DNA from: Apostichopus japonicus | Taxonomy: Eukaryota > Echinodermata > Holothuroidea > Aspidochirotida > Stichopodidae | Assembly: GCF_037975245.1 (NCBI RefSeq) | Contig: NC_092576.1 | Location: forward strand, 5,938,001-6,002,000 | Direction of reading: 5' to 3' | Length of the DNA: 64,000 nt | Part shown: in pieces, positions 1 through 12,345 of the stretch | Layout of the letters: each line of letters starts with the position of its first letter | Numbering within the stretch: the first letter of the stretch is position 1 | Notes under the pieces: generated by a model | Database searches by the model: none | What the model was told of the DNA's origin: nothing | Seen by the model: the letters and a program-made list of their open reading frames with translations, nothing else | Translations under genes and position numbers: made by a program

Positions 1-201
1 ATGCAAGTCATATTAGAAATGACTAAATATGATGAAGGAATGTTATATATGTTGGTACTGTACCTGAACAACTAATTAGCGAATTTGGAAAACTTTGGCA
101 ACGCTAGATGATGGCACTTTTAATCCTCCTCTGTCCTTGCGTCTTAGAATCAGTGAATACCTTTGAACATTCACAGCAGAATAGGGATGGTCTTTTGCAC
201 C

Positions 202-1504
202 CTAAGAAATGGATTTAAATATTGAGTTTGCACAGTCCATGCATTTAATATCTTGTCTCATTCTTCGAGAGACATAACCAGCAATATAGTAGAGGCAGTT
301 TTCTTGAATATCAGTTGGATAGTTCATGAACTGAACACCCAGTAATGTTCTGTTACCTGTTAGTCTTGGTAAAGTGGTGCCATTTCTCACCGGTGGTGCT
401 CGTCTCCTTTTGGTCTCCCGTTGAAAAATGAATTCTTGAAGGCTATCAAACATGAAACTGTTTTCTAGAAGAACTTGTTGAAATCAATGTTTTTATCAAA
501 ACACTTCTCAATGACCAAGAAAATCGTCGTGTTGTTGGATTATTGCTCCATCCACCACGTGCCTAACTTTATTGAAAAAATCTAAGTGCTCTTGTGAAAA
601 CTTGTGCGTTAAGCTATTATGAAGCTGGTTTGTAGACTTGGTTAGCAACGTCTTGCTGAAACTTTGAGTTGACATATTAGTTATGATGAATCCAACCACT
701 GTTGTTTTCTTTCTTGTGGAAGAAAGAGGGCATCCACTAACATATTTGAGACTTTCAAGAACTTTACAGCAGCCACTGAACCACTCAGTCCATTCTGCCA
801 TAGAATGTTTCCTCAAAGGGGCCTTTACACATTTTTCTGATTGTACCCTGGAGTTGAGTTTATCAAATAGTATATCAATTATTCGAATGAATTCAATGGT
901 CCCTTGACTACCATCAAATGTTGCGATCGTCATATCTTCTCGCAGAAAGTCAATTGCATCCGCAACTGAGGAACTCAATGTCTGTGCAAGCTTACATTCA
1001 ATTTGAGTTTTCTACATTACATGTACTTTGCAGTAATTTTGTTTGCTAAGAAAATTGTGTCCTTTTCCTCTATCTGAACTAATTCTTCAATGAATTGCCA
1101 CACAACTTTCTTATTTTCCCCTTGCTCATTTGTAAACTGAATGATTTTCATACCTGCAAATGAATTTCTCATCAATTTAAGCATGTGAAATGCATTAACA
1201 TTATGTACACATTTTCATTTGGGAGGGTAGGATGAGGAAAGATTGACTGCCAATCAGGGAATGAAAGGTTAGCTCCAAGAATCTTTGCTGTGGATTGATT
1301 GGTGTAGCAGCCTTCAAATGTGAGACACTGGACGCTCCTTTTATGTTCAGTTAGAATTCCAATACATTGGTTAATCAACTCGGCTTGAGCTTGAGCTGAG
1401 AGTTTGTTAATAATGAAGTAACCCACAACATGCTTCCAGCTAGGGCAAGTCCCTACAAACTTAAACACAAGACATTCTGTAGCAAGTTTCTCATGCCTCT
1501 GCAA
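202..1504 (-). pseudogene. Decayed P-element/THAP9-type transposase
   Basis: Three minus-strand reading segments (1504-1172, about 1171-979 with 978-508, then 453-202) line up in order with P-element-family transposases. The first holds the catalytic-core style block with GYFIINKLSAQAQAELI and CLTFEGCYTNQS. The middle keeps the MLKLMRN region and the SSSVADAIDFL, FIRIIDILFDKLNSR, TTVVGFIITNMS and HKFSQEHLDFF blocks. The last has YIAGYVSRRM and a C-x2-C pair. Frame changes and stops separate the segments, no N-terminal THAP zinc finger is visible, and no terminal repeats were found. It is a transposon relic, not a working gene. Family assignment is from recalled motif order. Confidence 0.8.
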
Positions 1505-2411
1505 TTATGCCTCCATAATAAAATAAAATAATAAAATAAAAAACAACCTTCATATTGAGGGTGCAAAAAGTTTGATGAATGTCTACAGTCGGTCACAGCC
1601 ATCAAAGGATGATATGTTAGCAGGAGTAGTAGCTTGAGTGTGTCGTTTGCAAATAGACAATAGAGTTCAGAACATATTTGGCTAGGCTGAGTAGGATTTG
1701 GCCTACCTCAAAACACAGCTTACTGCTTATGGCCTATTGTCACATTGTAGCGTTGGGAACATGTTACAAATGGAAGAGGTCTTTTAATATTGGGAACAAT
1801 TCTAGATACATTAATAGACTAAAAAGTTCTAGGCTGAAATTATGACCTAGGTTTCCTAATTTAGACCAAAGGCAAAGCTACGTACAAAGGCTTAAGTTAG
1901 GCTAAGCTTATTTTCCTATTACTGAATTGTTAGTGATAAGCTCAATACATCTAAACCGTCATCCAATGTTATTCTGGGATGTGGATCTATCGTTAAGGAT
2001 ACAGTTTTAAGTAAAATGAGGTGGTGAGAAGTTTTGTTATTAGGCTTTAGTCATATCGCACTGAAAGGGCAGCCGTAACCGGTTTAGGGGACTAGGCTAA
2101 CTATACTACACAGTAGCTGTTATTGTATTCATTTAATTGCTTCATATATCGCTTCGTAAGAATTACCAGTGAAACTGCAGTTCACTGGCATACTTTTGAC
2201 GATTTTGGCACCTAAATGCGGCCCACGATATCACAATTTTGAGTGATTAATGTCAACTTCATCACTTCAGTTACGTCAAAGACGTAGTGTTTGGATTACG
2301 CGCCCGTACTTTCTTGACGTAAAGCAAAGCTCCACCAGTTGGATAAGTGGCTTCAGTCCATGTCGCATAGCGTCATTCGTCCCACTTCTATTTCTACGAT
2401 ATGCAATATGC
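1505..2411. other. Intergenic, nothing recognised
   Basis: No coding, RNA or repeat structure could be supported between the transposase relic and the 5' flank of the copy A receptor gene. Confidence 0.5.
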
Positions 2412-2512
2412 CATGTGCATATCTTAATGTGAAGGGTTGCCCTCTAAAATATATGCTGACGAACGTTACACTATACATGTAAACCAGAGTAGCATATCTT
2501 TCTACAGCATAC
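2412..2512 (+). repeat. 5' flank of copy A shared with copy B
   Basis: This stretch matches 44020-44130, including GACGAACGTTACACTAT, GAGTAGCATATC and ACAGCATACAA, in the same order and strand. It shows that the duplication that made the two receptor genes reached at least 0.5 kb upstream of the first coding exon. The match fades after about 2512. Confidence 0.65.
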
Positions 2513-2953
2513 AAGTAAAGTATTATAAAGTATTTTAAAGCATTGCCTTTAGACCTAACTTATGGACTATAAGGTTACACTCCCCTACCCCAAAAGTCGA
2601 AGGATCCCCAACCCCACCATCACCTCTGAGTCTTCTGCGTGTCCCTGTTCTACCCATATGCATGTCCTTCAGTATATCCTTTTAAGGTTTATGTCCATAT
2701 GTAGCGTCACATTGCAAGTATAACATAAATGGTTTTTGTTTATCATTAATTTTTAGTCATAAATCAGACAGTAATCTAACCCGTATGTCATAGATTAGAA
2801 ACCGTTCCTATATTTATTCCACAGCAATCCGTGCCTACAGGTCTATGGAGAGAACCATTCTGAATACCAGGCCTGATTTCCATTCTTTCGTGATGTCCCA
2901 CGATCAATTTATGTCAGGAGTTCAATTAAGTGTCAGTTTTCTTCCATTTTCAG

Positions 2954-3008
2954 ATGTCTACCACAAACCTTTTTGTGATCTCTGCTATCCTTTGGTGCAT
3001 ATTAAGTG
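2954..3008 (+). CDS. Copy A exon 1: signal peptide
   Basis: The ATG at 2954 opens MSTTNLFVISAILWCILSG, a short hydrophobic secretion signal, and the exon ends at a GTAAGA donor in phase 1. It is nearly identical to 47381-47435 in copy B, which supports this start. Confidence 0.75.
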
Positions 3009-3504
3009 GTAAGATTCAGTACCGAATTTATCTTGGAGAGTGGGGGTGGGACTGCGTTGGTTTATAGAGTAAGTGAGAGGGAAGGGTTACATGTAGATAC
3101 AAGAAGTGAAATGAAAGACGTGTACTTCGGTATTAGGACTTGCTATGTCTGGATTAGTACTTACTCGATCACATCACATGAATACGCAATATTGGAAGGG
3201 ACGATTGGAAAGGTATGGGGGGTGGTGACATTCGCAAATGTGGTGAAAGGCTCTTGAATACTGATGGGAATGCAATATGAAGAATGCTACTCTGGATGAG
3301 CAGTGTGGTTGGGTTAGGGTGTCAATTGAATGGTACTTGTAAACAGTAGTTGAATGCAAGTCAAATTTAATTATGATTTCATATGGTGGTTCTATGTTAC
3401 TTTGACATGTACCAATTTATACATTTTGAACTCGGTGGATATGGATATACTACAACTTTCATTTGATATGAAACAAGGTTAACGTCTTTTTTCTTCATTT
3501 ACAG

Positions 3505-3834
3505 GCACGGTTTTTTCATCAGATGAGTGCCAGTCTCCGCAATATCTGCAATTAGGAAAGAAAGGTACGATATCCTGTTACTATCCTGGTGATTTATATG
3601 GAGTAGGTTGGTTTAATTCAACCAGTGTGACTAGCGACGATCGACCATTTATATCCCTCACAGAAGGTAGAATATCTGGGCCCGGATATGAGTCCAGAGA
3701 ATACCTAGTTCACCCCAATGGATCTCTTACAATCACCAAAGTTTCCATCAAACATAATCATGTTTTCAGAGTAACGACGTTGGCCACTATAGATGAAGAT
3801 CCTATCTTTGAAGATGTTCGTGTAGTTGTCTATG
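3505..3834 (+). CDS. Copy A exon 2: V-like Ig domain
   Basis: This 330-bp exon, phase 1 in and out, is bounded by TTTACAG and GTAAGT. The domain starts DECQSPQYLQLGKKG, with B-strand Cys in TISC and a C-strand Trp in VGWFN. The end of the domain, where a Y-x-C is expected, reads HNHVFRVTTLA and has no Cys. It is homologous to all four V exons of copy B. Confidence 0.8.
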
Positions 3835-5590
3835 GTAAGTCGATTTCTTTGATAACGACATTCATAGTTCATTTGCATAAGTTTATTGTGGTGGTTGTAT
3901 TTACAAATATCACAACGGAGAAGACAATACATTATCTTTAGGCTTTCATAAAGAAGAAATCTTGCAAATACAGATATATTCAGTTTATCCTCCATATAAC
4001 ATTTTACAATAATAAAAAGAACGTCTTAATTCCTCATACTTTATATGAGCCTTTCTCGGAGTCTAGCTTTCTACTTTTTAACATAAACCTTATACTTTGC
4101 TTATATAGCCATTGACAGGTGGTCGCTCTTCAGTGATTTTCTTACAAAGAAAAAATTGTTTCCTGTTTAAAATAAGGAAGTTATAAATAAGGATATTGCC
4201 GCATAAGACAATAACCTAATAACCAAGATGTTGTTAAATGTTGAAAGAAATCTGGCAAAAGTAGTAGTTTTGACACCTTACAAGAAATTAGAAGTGATTC
4301 TCAATCCGTCAAAGCATGTTTTTATGTCTCCTCAAATCTTCCACAGAAAGAATAGAAAGCAGTATCCTTTTATTGAGACGATAAAACAAATTTGCTACTA
4401 ACGTGTCGAAAATTCATTTATCTAAAACAGTTGATTGAAGTAGCATGGCGTGTAACCACGATTAAGCAGTGATCTATAAATGTTTCTTGAGCAGGAGGAG
4501 TCATAATTCAGTAGTTCAGTATTTTCCCATTTAAAAGAATTGTTTAATTTTTCAGCAATGAACGCATCGGAAATAAGTTTGAATTTCCAAAGACCCTGAC
4601 CAATACTCCGAAATTTTACTGAACATTTCTCTTGCTCCTGCAAATTATTCATTGTCAGGTCATCCTCCATTAAGAGAACAGACGAGATAATGACTGATTT
4701 TATGCCTACTGTTAGGAGATGATTTCTTCTCTGAAATCGTTCGTGCTTGTTGAGAAGAAAAGCATGATGTAAACTATATGACTTTAGTTTGCCCAATTAT
4801 TCCTCGATGATCTTCAAATTCTCTTTTCATATTACATTATCCCATGGTTCATACGTTGTTTCTCTTTTAACGTGAACTTTAACAAGCTGTCATTCATCAA
4901 TCCATTCATCCATACATTTGATCATCTACTCACTCAGTCATATTCATACGTTATCCATGTTGTTTAATGTTATCATACAAACGCTGAAACAGTTCAAACA
5001 AGTGAGAAACTGTCGGTGTACAACCATGCACATGATAAAGTAGTCTCACGTGAAAAGTAGCCTACTAATAGAGTTACAATGGTTCAACAGTGTAAAAAGT
5101 TACATTATTGAAATAGCACTTGTGCTGAAGCCAGCTGCATTGTGAGTATATATATCTAACGGTCGAGCCACACTGCAGCTAATTAATACCCTAAAATGAA
5201 GCAATTAATATGTTTGAATATCAAGCGGTGTCTGCGTGACGACTGGATGTCATTTGGTAATTACAGTTTTCAATATATATGCCTCAGTAAATAATCTAAA
5301 TAGAATTTATTTGTAAGGGGCAAGCTACAGTGTCAATTTCCTATTGAAATATAAATTATTCGCAAAGTATGATCTCCAAGATGAACAATAAATTAGCAGC
5401 TTAGTGTGAACTGCATTGAGTAGAAAAGATCTTTAACAAAGAAGACCGACTTCCTTGAGACCTTTAGTTGTTTGTGAACCCAACTAAATTTATAAAAATT
5501 ATCAATATATATATATATATATATATATAGGCCTAATGTTTTCTGGTTGGACAATATTACTTAATATGTCTTTCTTTCCACAATTTGCAG

Positions 5591-6225
5591 ACAAACCACA
5601 GGAACCGTACCCAACCATTGATGCTACTGGATGTGACCAGAAATCATTATGCTTTTCAGAATTAAACGCTGCTTCCAGTTTAAGTTGTAATGTTTTACGA
5701 GTAGGTGAAGTATTAGATGATTTGTCATGGAAGTTGAGAACTAGCAGTGGCGATGAACAGATCTCTTCTCAGTCGAAATCTGTAACAACCAGTGTCAATG
5801 AATTACAATCTTACCATACTGTTGTAGATATTTCGTTACAAACCTCTCTCTCATTACGTGTATTCGTCTGCGCAGCGAGAAGCGATGTGTCTGAGGTAGG
5901 TTACACGGAATCTACGATACTGGTTGAAAGCGGGACACTGGAAGCATCTAGCGAACCTCTGATTGTAACTCGTAATGAAAGAGTGGTTATGAACTGCGGG
6001 GAAGATGTGTCATTCTTTGTATGGAAAAAAGTGGGTCAAACGGAAGACATTATTGCATTTGGAACTAAAAGTATGAGTGAAGTTATGATCTCTGATGGAT
6101 TCACATTGCAAAATAGCTCTCTGGTCATAACGCGGTTGGAAATCCTACCTTGGGCACGTACACGTGTGTTTATAGCACTGACGGTGTAACAACGAAATTT
6201 ACATCAACTGATGTAACTTTTCAGG
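5591..6225 (+). CDS. Copy A exon 3: two Ig domains, with frameshift
   Basis: The first Ig domain (about 5591-5930) has Cys in SLSC and FVC. The second (about 5935-6225) has Cys in VVMNC and Trp in FVWKK. Compared with 52841-53476, one A is missing after CTGGTCATAA (6121-6130). The exon is 635 bp instead of 636, and the reading frame runs into a stop at 6187-6189. The original frame, with GTYTCVYSTDGV, resumes one base over and is open to the donor. Confidence 0.8.
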
Positions 6226-6607
6226 GTAAGAACTACATTAAAATGCAAGAACTTCCCCATAACTATTTTATGTGCAGGTTAAATTTTATGTGGTATGCCA
6301 GTAAACGTAGTAAACCTAAACTGATCGAATGCACTTGTTGTTTTGATTTGGAATTGAAGGAGAAGCGTTGCAAATAAAGGGACAGAGTTTAATAAAATCA
6401 ACGTGTAAGTAATGTACTTTTACTTTGTATGCGGTGTATAGTTCTTGATACCGATTTGACATACCGTTGTATATCATTCACATGCATGTTTGACACTATT
6501 ATGAACCAATTTAAGATAGCTGTGTTGATTTGTTATATGGAGATGATGTCAACTTGTATCTGGAGTTGTTGATGTTCATATTTTGACTATTTCTCTTGGC
6601 ATTTCAG

Positions 6608-6703
6608 AGGAGGAACGACAAACTGGTTGGATTGTTGTTGTTGTGATATTTGTGTTCTTAGTGGTATTGATTATCATCGGAGTCGTCCTCTACCGATGTA
6701 AAG
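6608..6703 (+). CDS. Copy A exon 4: transmembrane segment
   Basis: The exon runs from a CATTTCAG acceptor to a GTAATT donor and encodes EEERQTGW, about 22 hydrophobic residues rich in V, I, L and F, then YRCKG. This is a typical single-pass helix with a basic stop-transfer end. Confidence 0.78.
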
Positions 6704-8132
6704 GTAATTGACTGATTAATCCGTAAATATAAATATTACTCTAAAGTATCTAATAGACTTCTGTTTAATTGATTTGGTTCAGGTTTCTTTTTGGAATAAG
6801 ACTGTTGTCGAGGCTAACTTAGAAAACTCTAGACGGTGAAATCAGTATTCCCGATCAGGTATCTCTGTTTACTTTATTTATACTGAAAATACTTCGAAGC
6901 CATTGCAATCTGTGACACCTGGATATCTGGTTCAGCCTTTCCTTGCCCCACTAACAGCTATTCCATGTTCCCATTATTGATATGACGTTGTGTTAACTCC
7001 GCCTTTTAGCCTGAGGGGTGGGATCGGGGTCTTCCATTCCAATAATAGGGCATCCCATGCAGATTACATCCCCGGTCACTTTTGGTTGAGCCTCACCCAG
7101 ATGCTCTTTACGACTTCTCAACCCTTCTTGGTATAGAATTCTTGAAATGCTTTCCTGTGATTCCTGTGCCACCATGTGTGTGTGGAATCCTAGCCACAAA
7201 CCTGGTTAGCCCCTTACTATCTAGTGCATTTTTTTGTCGTGTTTCAATTAACTGTATCTGTAACGCAGCACTACACTTCATTGTTTCACTACAAATTAGA
7301 GCAGTTTTTGGAGCAGCCTTGGCGACAATTACCACAATCAGACTGAAACCACGTAAATGTAATGATGTAAGCCAAACGGACCCAGAATACGTTTAGAGGT
7401 CTTGGTGAAAGCAAACTGTTACAAGAACTACAGATTTCAAATCAAAATGTGGATACTCTAACCTTTTTATGCTGATTAAAATGTTTGTCACTCTCCACAC
7501 TTAATAACAATATATGGCAATATATCAGTTTAAGCAATATACTGATGTAAATTACCAGGGCACTATTCTTGTTACAATCAAGTGACTTGCCTTTCCGCAA
7601 GTATTCTGTGAGAAAGTAAGGATATGCTAAGAAACTGAATCATTAGATGAATGTAACTTGATTATAATATCCAGCAGAAATGTCAGCATAACTTATTCGT
7701 TGAAACAATGTACGTAAATGGATTAAATAGTTAAAAGTGTTATTTGAACGTTAACATACATGGTCATCCTGACATAAAATAGGTAATTAAAGATCAGATC
7801 CGTTTACTTCTAAAAGTATGTAAAGTCCCACTGATTGAGAAAAAGTCACGCTTTGGCTGTATTCTTATTATCAGCACTATGACAATGAGATGATCACTTT
7901 GTATATTTATGCATCATAAGCTTCACATAAATAGTGATGCAGGTCATTTCTTTAGATCAGAATTCAAGTTGTCCATGCAGTTCCCATGAAAACGTGTGAC
8001 TCATATTTCACAGATCTCAGGCGTCAAGTTATGTATATAACTATACATTATCTTACCTAACGTATTCAGAAGGTCCGTTGAAGCTTGTGTCTTTAATTAT
8101 TAATACTTTTATTTTCGCTGTTAGAACTACAG

Positions 8133-8300
8133 CTTACAATACTCAGATGAGAAATACAGTTTATATCTTATCCACAACAGAGAATAATTCCAAAGATCGA
8201 CAGAGTACAACAGCAGCAACACAACGACAACAGCAGCAACAGCGACAACAACAGCAACTACTCGTACCTACGACAAAGGTGACAGAAGAAGAATTAAAAG
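8133..8300 (+). CDS. Copy A exon 5: Gln-rich cytoplasmic tail
   Basis: The acceptor is AACTACAG. The exon encodes YNTQMRNTVYIL, a Gln/Arg-rich stretch, then KVTEEELKG. It is 36 bp longer than copy B exon 5 (55589-55720) because of the CAG/CAA-rich part. The ATG at 8078 upstream lies in the intron and is not a start. Confidence 0.65.
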
Positions 8301-8518
8301 GTATCGAAGCTATCTATATTAAATTCATTAATTAATGGATATTTACAGCTGCTTTCAATTACTGTGTACTTCATTTTGATGCAAGAAGCGATTAGTTCTC
8401 AGTTTGTATTATCAAGTTTGCACTTGCCTATAAATTTAAGTTATAGTGACCCATAACGAAATAGAATACAACTGTTAAGCTGCTACTAATGAATCGACCT
8501 TGTTCTTTCATTTTAAAG

Positions 8519-8610
8519 CCTTCTGTAAGAAAGTTATAATTTCGAAAGACCAAACTCGAGATACGCACGATGGGATAGTAAAGAGGTTGAAGGAAGCATC
8601 TGAAAGACAG
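8519..8610 (+). CDS. Copy A exon 6: tail segment
   Basis: Encodes CKKVIISKDQTRDTHDGIVK and onward, and leaves in phase 0 at CAG|GTGAAA. It aligns throughout with 57323-57414 in copy B. Confidence 0.65.
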
Positions 8611-9748
8611 GTGAAAAACTTTTTACAAGAATTACTAATATTACTTTACTTTCGATTCAGTGTGTATAAGAAATACATAAGTGATGTACCTAAGTTTGAT
8701 GTTATTTTGTCAAACCATAACAGGTGGTGGAAGGATCTGAAAATATTATACATTGAGAATATAGGTGACCGATCCGTATATATTTATCTTTGTTATATCA
8801 TTCTATTTTGTTTAAACTTTCAAAATAGAACATTCGCCACAATATCCACTGGGTTCATATATGCATTTAACAAGTGCTTGCCCAATATGTTAACCGTTCA
8901 TTCATGTCTTATTTAATGATGTTTCGATACATTGATCAATATTTCAAACAGCGACTTCTAAAAACTTGTTTCTGTTGAAGCAAATGATATTTGAAATGTT
9001 AAACAAAATTGCCTGCATCTAGTGTCCACTTCATTTTAGAAATGTTCAAACTCTACAGACGAAAACTGCAAAGAAGATTTATACTTTTGTAATAGATACA
9101 ATTTAACTGATTAATAATTAGGTAAAATAATGGACTTCGTAATCACACACGTGATGTTGAATAATTATAATGAAATATGTAATTTTTTTGCGTATTTGTG
9201 AAGAATAATTTGTAAACTTTTAATGCTTCAAGTAACGGCGATTAAGATATTAATATTACATAAATATGTTTACATTTACTATGTATTAAATGAAAGAAAA
9301 CGTTTTTTGTTGATGCAGAGAACCATTTTCCTTTGGCGCTGTCCATCTCCATTGCCAATTAGCAGTTTGCTTTCCACATCATGTTAAGGACTTACCTATC
9401 TCAACTTAAAACTACAGTCATTACTTAATTACAAAGAATCATGGAGCAACAAAAAAAAAGTATCGTCATATCAATATTATAAATATAAATTAACTAAGCT
9501 AATTTGTGACAACTGTCATGTTTCAATTTTCCATTTTCAATTTTCGATTTTGTTATGATTTATTTTACACGATATGTCAGACACACCTAATATTGATATA
9601 TCAATTGTAAACTTTATTCCTGTTAGCCAATCTTTGAAAAACATTGTGATCAATCACAGTTAGTCGATGATCTAGATGATGTTGATAATGTTTTGAGGTT
9701 CCTCATCATGTTTGCTTCAACTTATTATGTAGTTTACTTCTTGAATAG

Positions 9749-9960
9749 GTTGGCATTCAAAGGATTATACTGCGAGACAGCTTCACGTCAGTTGAAGATA
9801 ACGGTGGAGCTATTAATCTAAGCTCTGGAGCAGTTTTACCTCCGCTTAACACTTTGAAAAGATTGAGCTTTGAAAACGAAAAATGGCAACAATGGGACTT
9901 AATCAAATTGATAAGTATCCTGCAATATGCTTGTCACAGAAGTCCACCGACCGAAATCGA
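9749..9960 (+). CDS. Copy A exon 7: conserved tail domain
   Basis: This 212-bp exon follows TTGAATAG. It encodes a conserved block including INLSSGAVLPPLNTLK and a Trp-rich WQQWDL, and ends in phase 2. Copy B 58340-58551 is the same length and well conserved. The block has a leucine-rich-repeat feel, but I cannot assign a family. Confidence 0.68.
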
Positions 9961-10348
9961 GTAAGCGTTGTTATATTGTACAGTCGACTATTATTCATAT
10001 TGTCTGAGAAAGAATTACAGTTATTCAATTTACCTATTTGTTGGAATAATTACTGTTAGAGTATAACTATATGTGAAGACGTTTTAGCAACATGTCGAAC
10101 CATCTCGTGCTTACTGACACATAATATCACGTACAGAATATACCTCTGTTAGATAATTTATTGATTTATCTACCAAAGAAATTCGGTGGTTTGCTCCTTC
10201 GTTTGCGCAGGCATCAGATGTGAATGAAAAAAAAAAAAGATAAACAAACTTGCACCCGCATTTGGGGACTTCATAATAACGGTAATTAACACCTTTTAGT
10301 GTATATGATGATAACAAACTGACGAATTACTACAATTTCTTCTCATAG

Positions 10349-10416
10349 GATTGAAAGGATTCTGCTGCCGTTTGAATTTGAGAACAAGTTGAGCACGTTG
10401 CAGCAGAAGCCATTTG
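10349..10416 (+). CDS. Copy A exon 8: tail segment
   Basis: Encodes IERILLPFEFENKLSTLQQK and onward. Acceptor TCTCATAG and donor GTAATA are both intact. Same length as copy B 58934-59001. Confidence 0.66.
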
Positions 10417-11632
10417 GTAATAATGCAGTTTAATAAATGAATTTTTACAAATAAATTAATCTTTACAAGTAACTCTTTATGACGTGTAATGATTTAATGC
10501 AAATGAATGCTTCTACTCGATTACGAACCATGACTTATGCGATTATGATTATCCGTTGTACAACTGGTTCGAAATAATAGTGAAACACGACACAAAATGG
10601 AAATTTGTTCATGACTGTATCTAAACACTAAAGCTACTAATTTAACGACTGGACTCGTTATGCGTAATGTCAGTAACAGAGCGAATTTCTTACCGAAGCC
10701 AAATAGATTAATGCGATGGTAATTGCGCGTGAAGTTAGGTATATTTGTAGGATGCGGCCCATGCGGGTATGTGTGTGACGCTTTGGCTAAACACTTCAAT
10801 TCTAAAAGAACATCATGGTTTAATGTCATACAATTGTTGGTTATCATCAGTTGAAAAGAGTCTATTATATTTCAATTTACCTCTGGACTGTACACAGTAC
10901 AAGTCCAGTGTTTAATCCATAAGAGGTTTAGATCAATTAAATTGTTTCCATTTTAGTTCAATCGATATTTTCGTCGTATACTTTTTCAGCATCTAGTTAT
11001 GGTGTGAAAGTTATGTTTATTTCATTTTCCAGTAGTACTTTATATATAGGGTTGGATTTTCATATAATCCTGGGTGCATTAAACACTGTTTCCGGAGGTA
11101 GCAAGTTTTCACCGTTGCATCCATGATGGGACATGCTTACATGTGCGATATCTCGTCAGGGGCAATATGAATGGTCAACATATCCGAAGATATTTGGTTG
11201 TGCTTTTAGAAGGTGGGAAAACCTAGTTAAAAAATATTGATAATAACAACTCGGATGGATATCAGATCATTAACAGATTTTCAAAAACTGCGTTCTCCAA
11301 AGAGCAATGCATTTTCCATTGGCCTTTTTCTTCCTATTGTTAACATTAGGCAGTACACCGAGAGTTGACGACATACACAGTTCCATGTGAAAGGGTGTTT
11401 TTAGCAAATATGAGTTGTGAACAGGACACCAGTATAACGGGTACAAATACAGATGGCACAATTCATATGTAGAGTCGGGAATTACTAGGTTTATCTATTA
11501 CAGTCTTCAAAAGTTAAATAAATGTTATATGTCCGGATGTAGCTGACAAACCGGGATTGTACTAAATTGTTTACACGTTCAAGTTTCCATAGATACCAGA
11601 CTAAAGACAACTCTTTTTACGGTCTCTTTCAG

Positions 11633-11700
11633 TCCAGTGGGTAACTGGTGATGCATCTGCAGGAGTACTGCATTTGAATTACGATACTAATCAGTGGCAG
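11633..11700 (+). CDS. Copy A exon 9: tail segment
   Basis: Encodes VQWVTGDASAGVLHL and onward, between CTTTCAG and CAG|GTATGT. It is one codon longer than copy B 59720-59784. Confidence 0.6.
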
Positions 11701-11882
11701 GTATGTCCTGGTAACATGTGTTATATGAACATTTCATTTAAATTAGACTTATTTTTAAATATAATTTTTACATAGTACCAGAACTAACATAGTCAAAGTC
11801 ATGTTCTTGCTAAGGTCTTCTTGCATACACATCAAGGGAAGAAATGTTTACTAATCACTTTGTTATTTGTTTATTCACACAG

Positions 11883-11927
11883 AGTATTTGTCACGGCCCT
11901 CTGAACGAGTCTGTATATAACATGCTT
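11883..11927 (+). CDS. Copy A exon 10: tail segment with ITIM-consensus tyrosine
   Basis: Encodes SICHGPLNESVYNML and ends at CTT|GTAAGT. SVYNML fits the ITIM consensus (S/I/V/L)xYxx(I/V/L). Copy B has DEYEKI in the same place. A signalling role is inference. Confidence 0.58.
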
Positions 11928-12036
11928 GTAAGTAAACATAACTTAGTAAAATATACTTCAATACAGTGCAAACAAGAATGTGAACAGTAGAAGCCAACAA
12001 CACTTGGTTCCGTTCAACGACTCTCATATTTTTCAG

Positions 12037-12069
12037 GAGTGGCGCAATTACGTTTTACTTCTGGGGAGG
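12037..12069 (+). CDS. Copy A exon 11: tail segment with damaged donor
   Basis: Encodes EWRNYVLLLGR after TTTTTCAG. Where copy B has AAG|GTGAGG, copy A has AGG|GGGAGG inside a G-rich run. The GT donor is therefore gone, and the next GT is at 12081. Splicing here is doubtful. Confidence 0.5.
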
Positions 12070-12345
12070 GGGAGGAGGAGGTGGTTGCGCCACGGCTTTT
12101 CAGAAGATATATTAGACAGAACAGAAATGACCTGGATGTATCAGTATAATATTAAGAAGTAGAATTAATTGCCTATTCTTTCGTATTTATAAATGAAACT
12201 GCTTAAAATGTGTGTAGATTTTATTTTACTGTTTTATATAAATATCTTATAATTAGGCAAAGTCTACTAAAGTAATCATGAGTTTAGTGTTAGGATTACA
12301 TTGTGCCAAGAAGATCAGTGTATTACAATTAATATTCATCTATAT

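Noticed and set aside
8078-8335. ATG-initiated small gene at 8078
   Set aside because: The matching segment in copy B and the AACTACAG acceptor show an internal exon starting at 8133.
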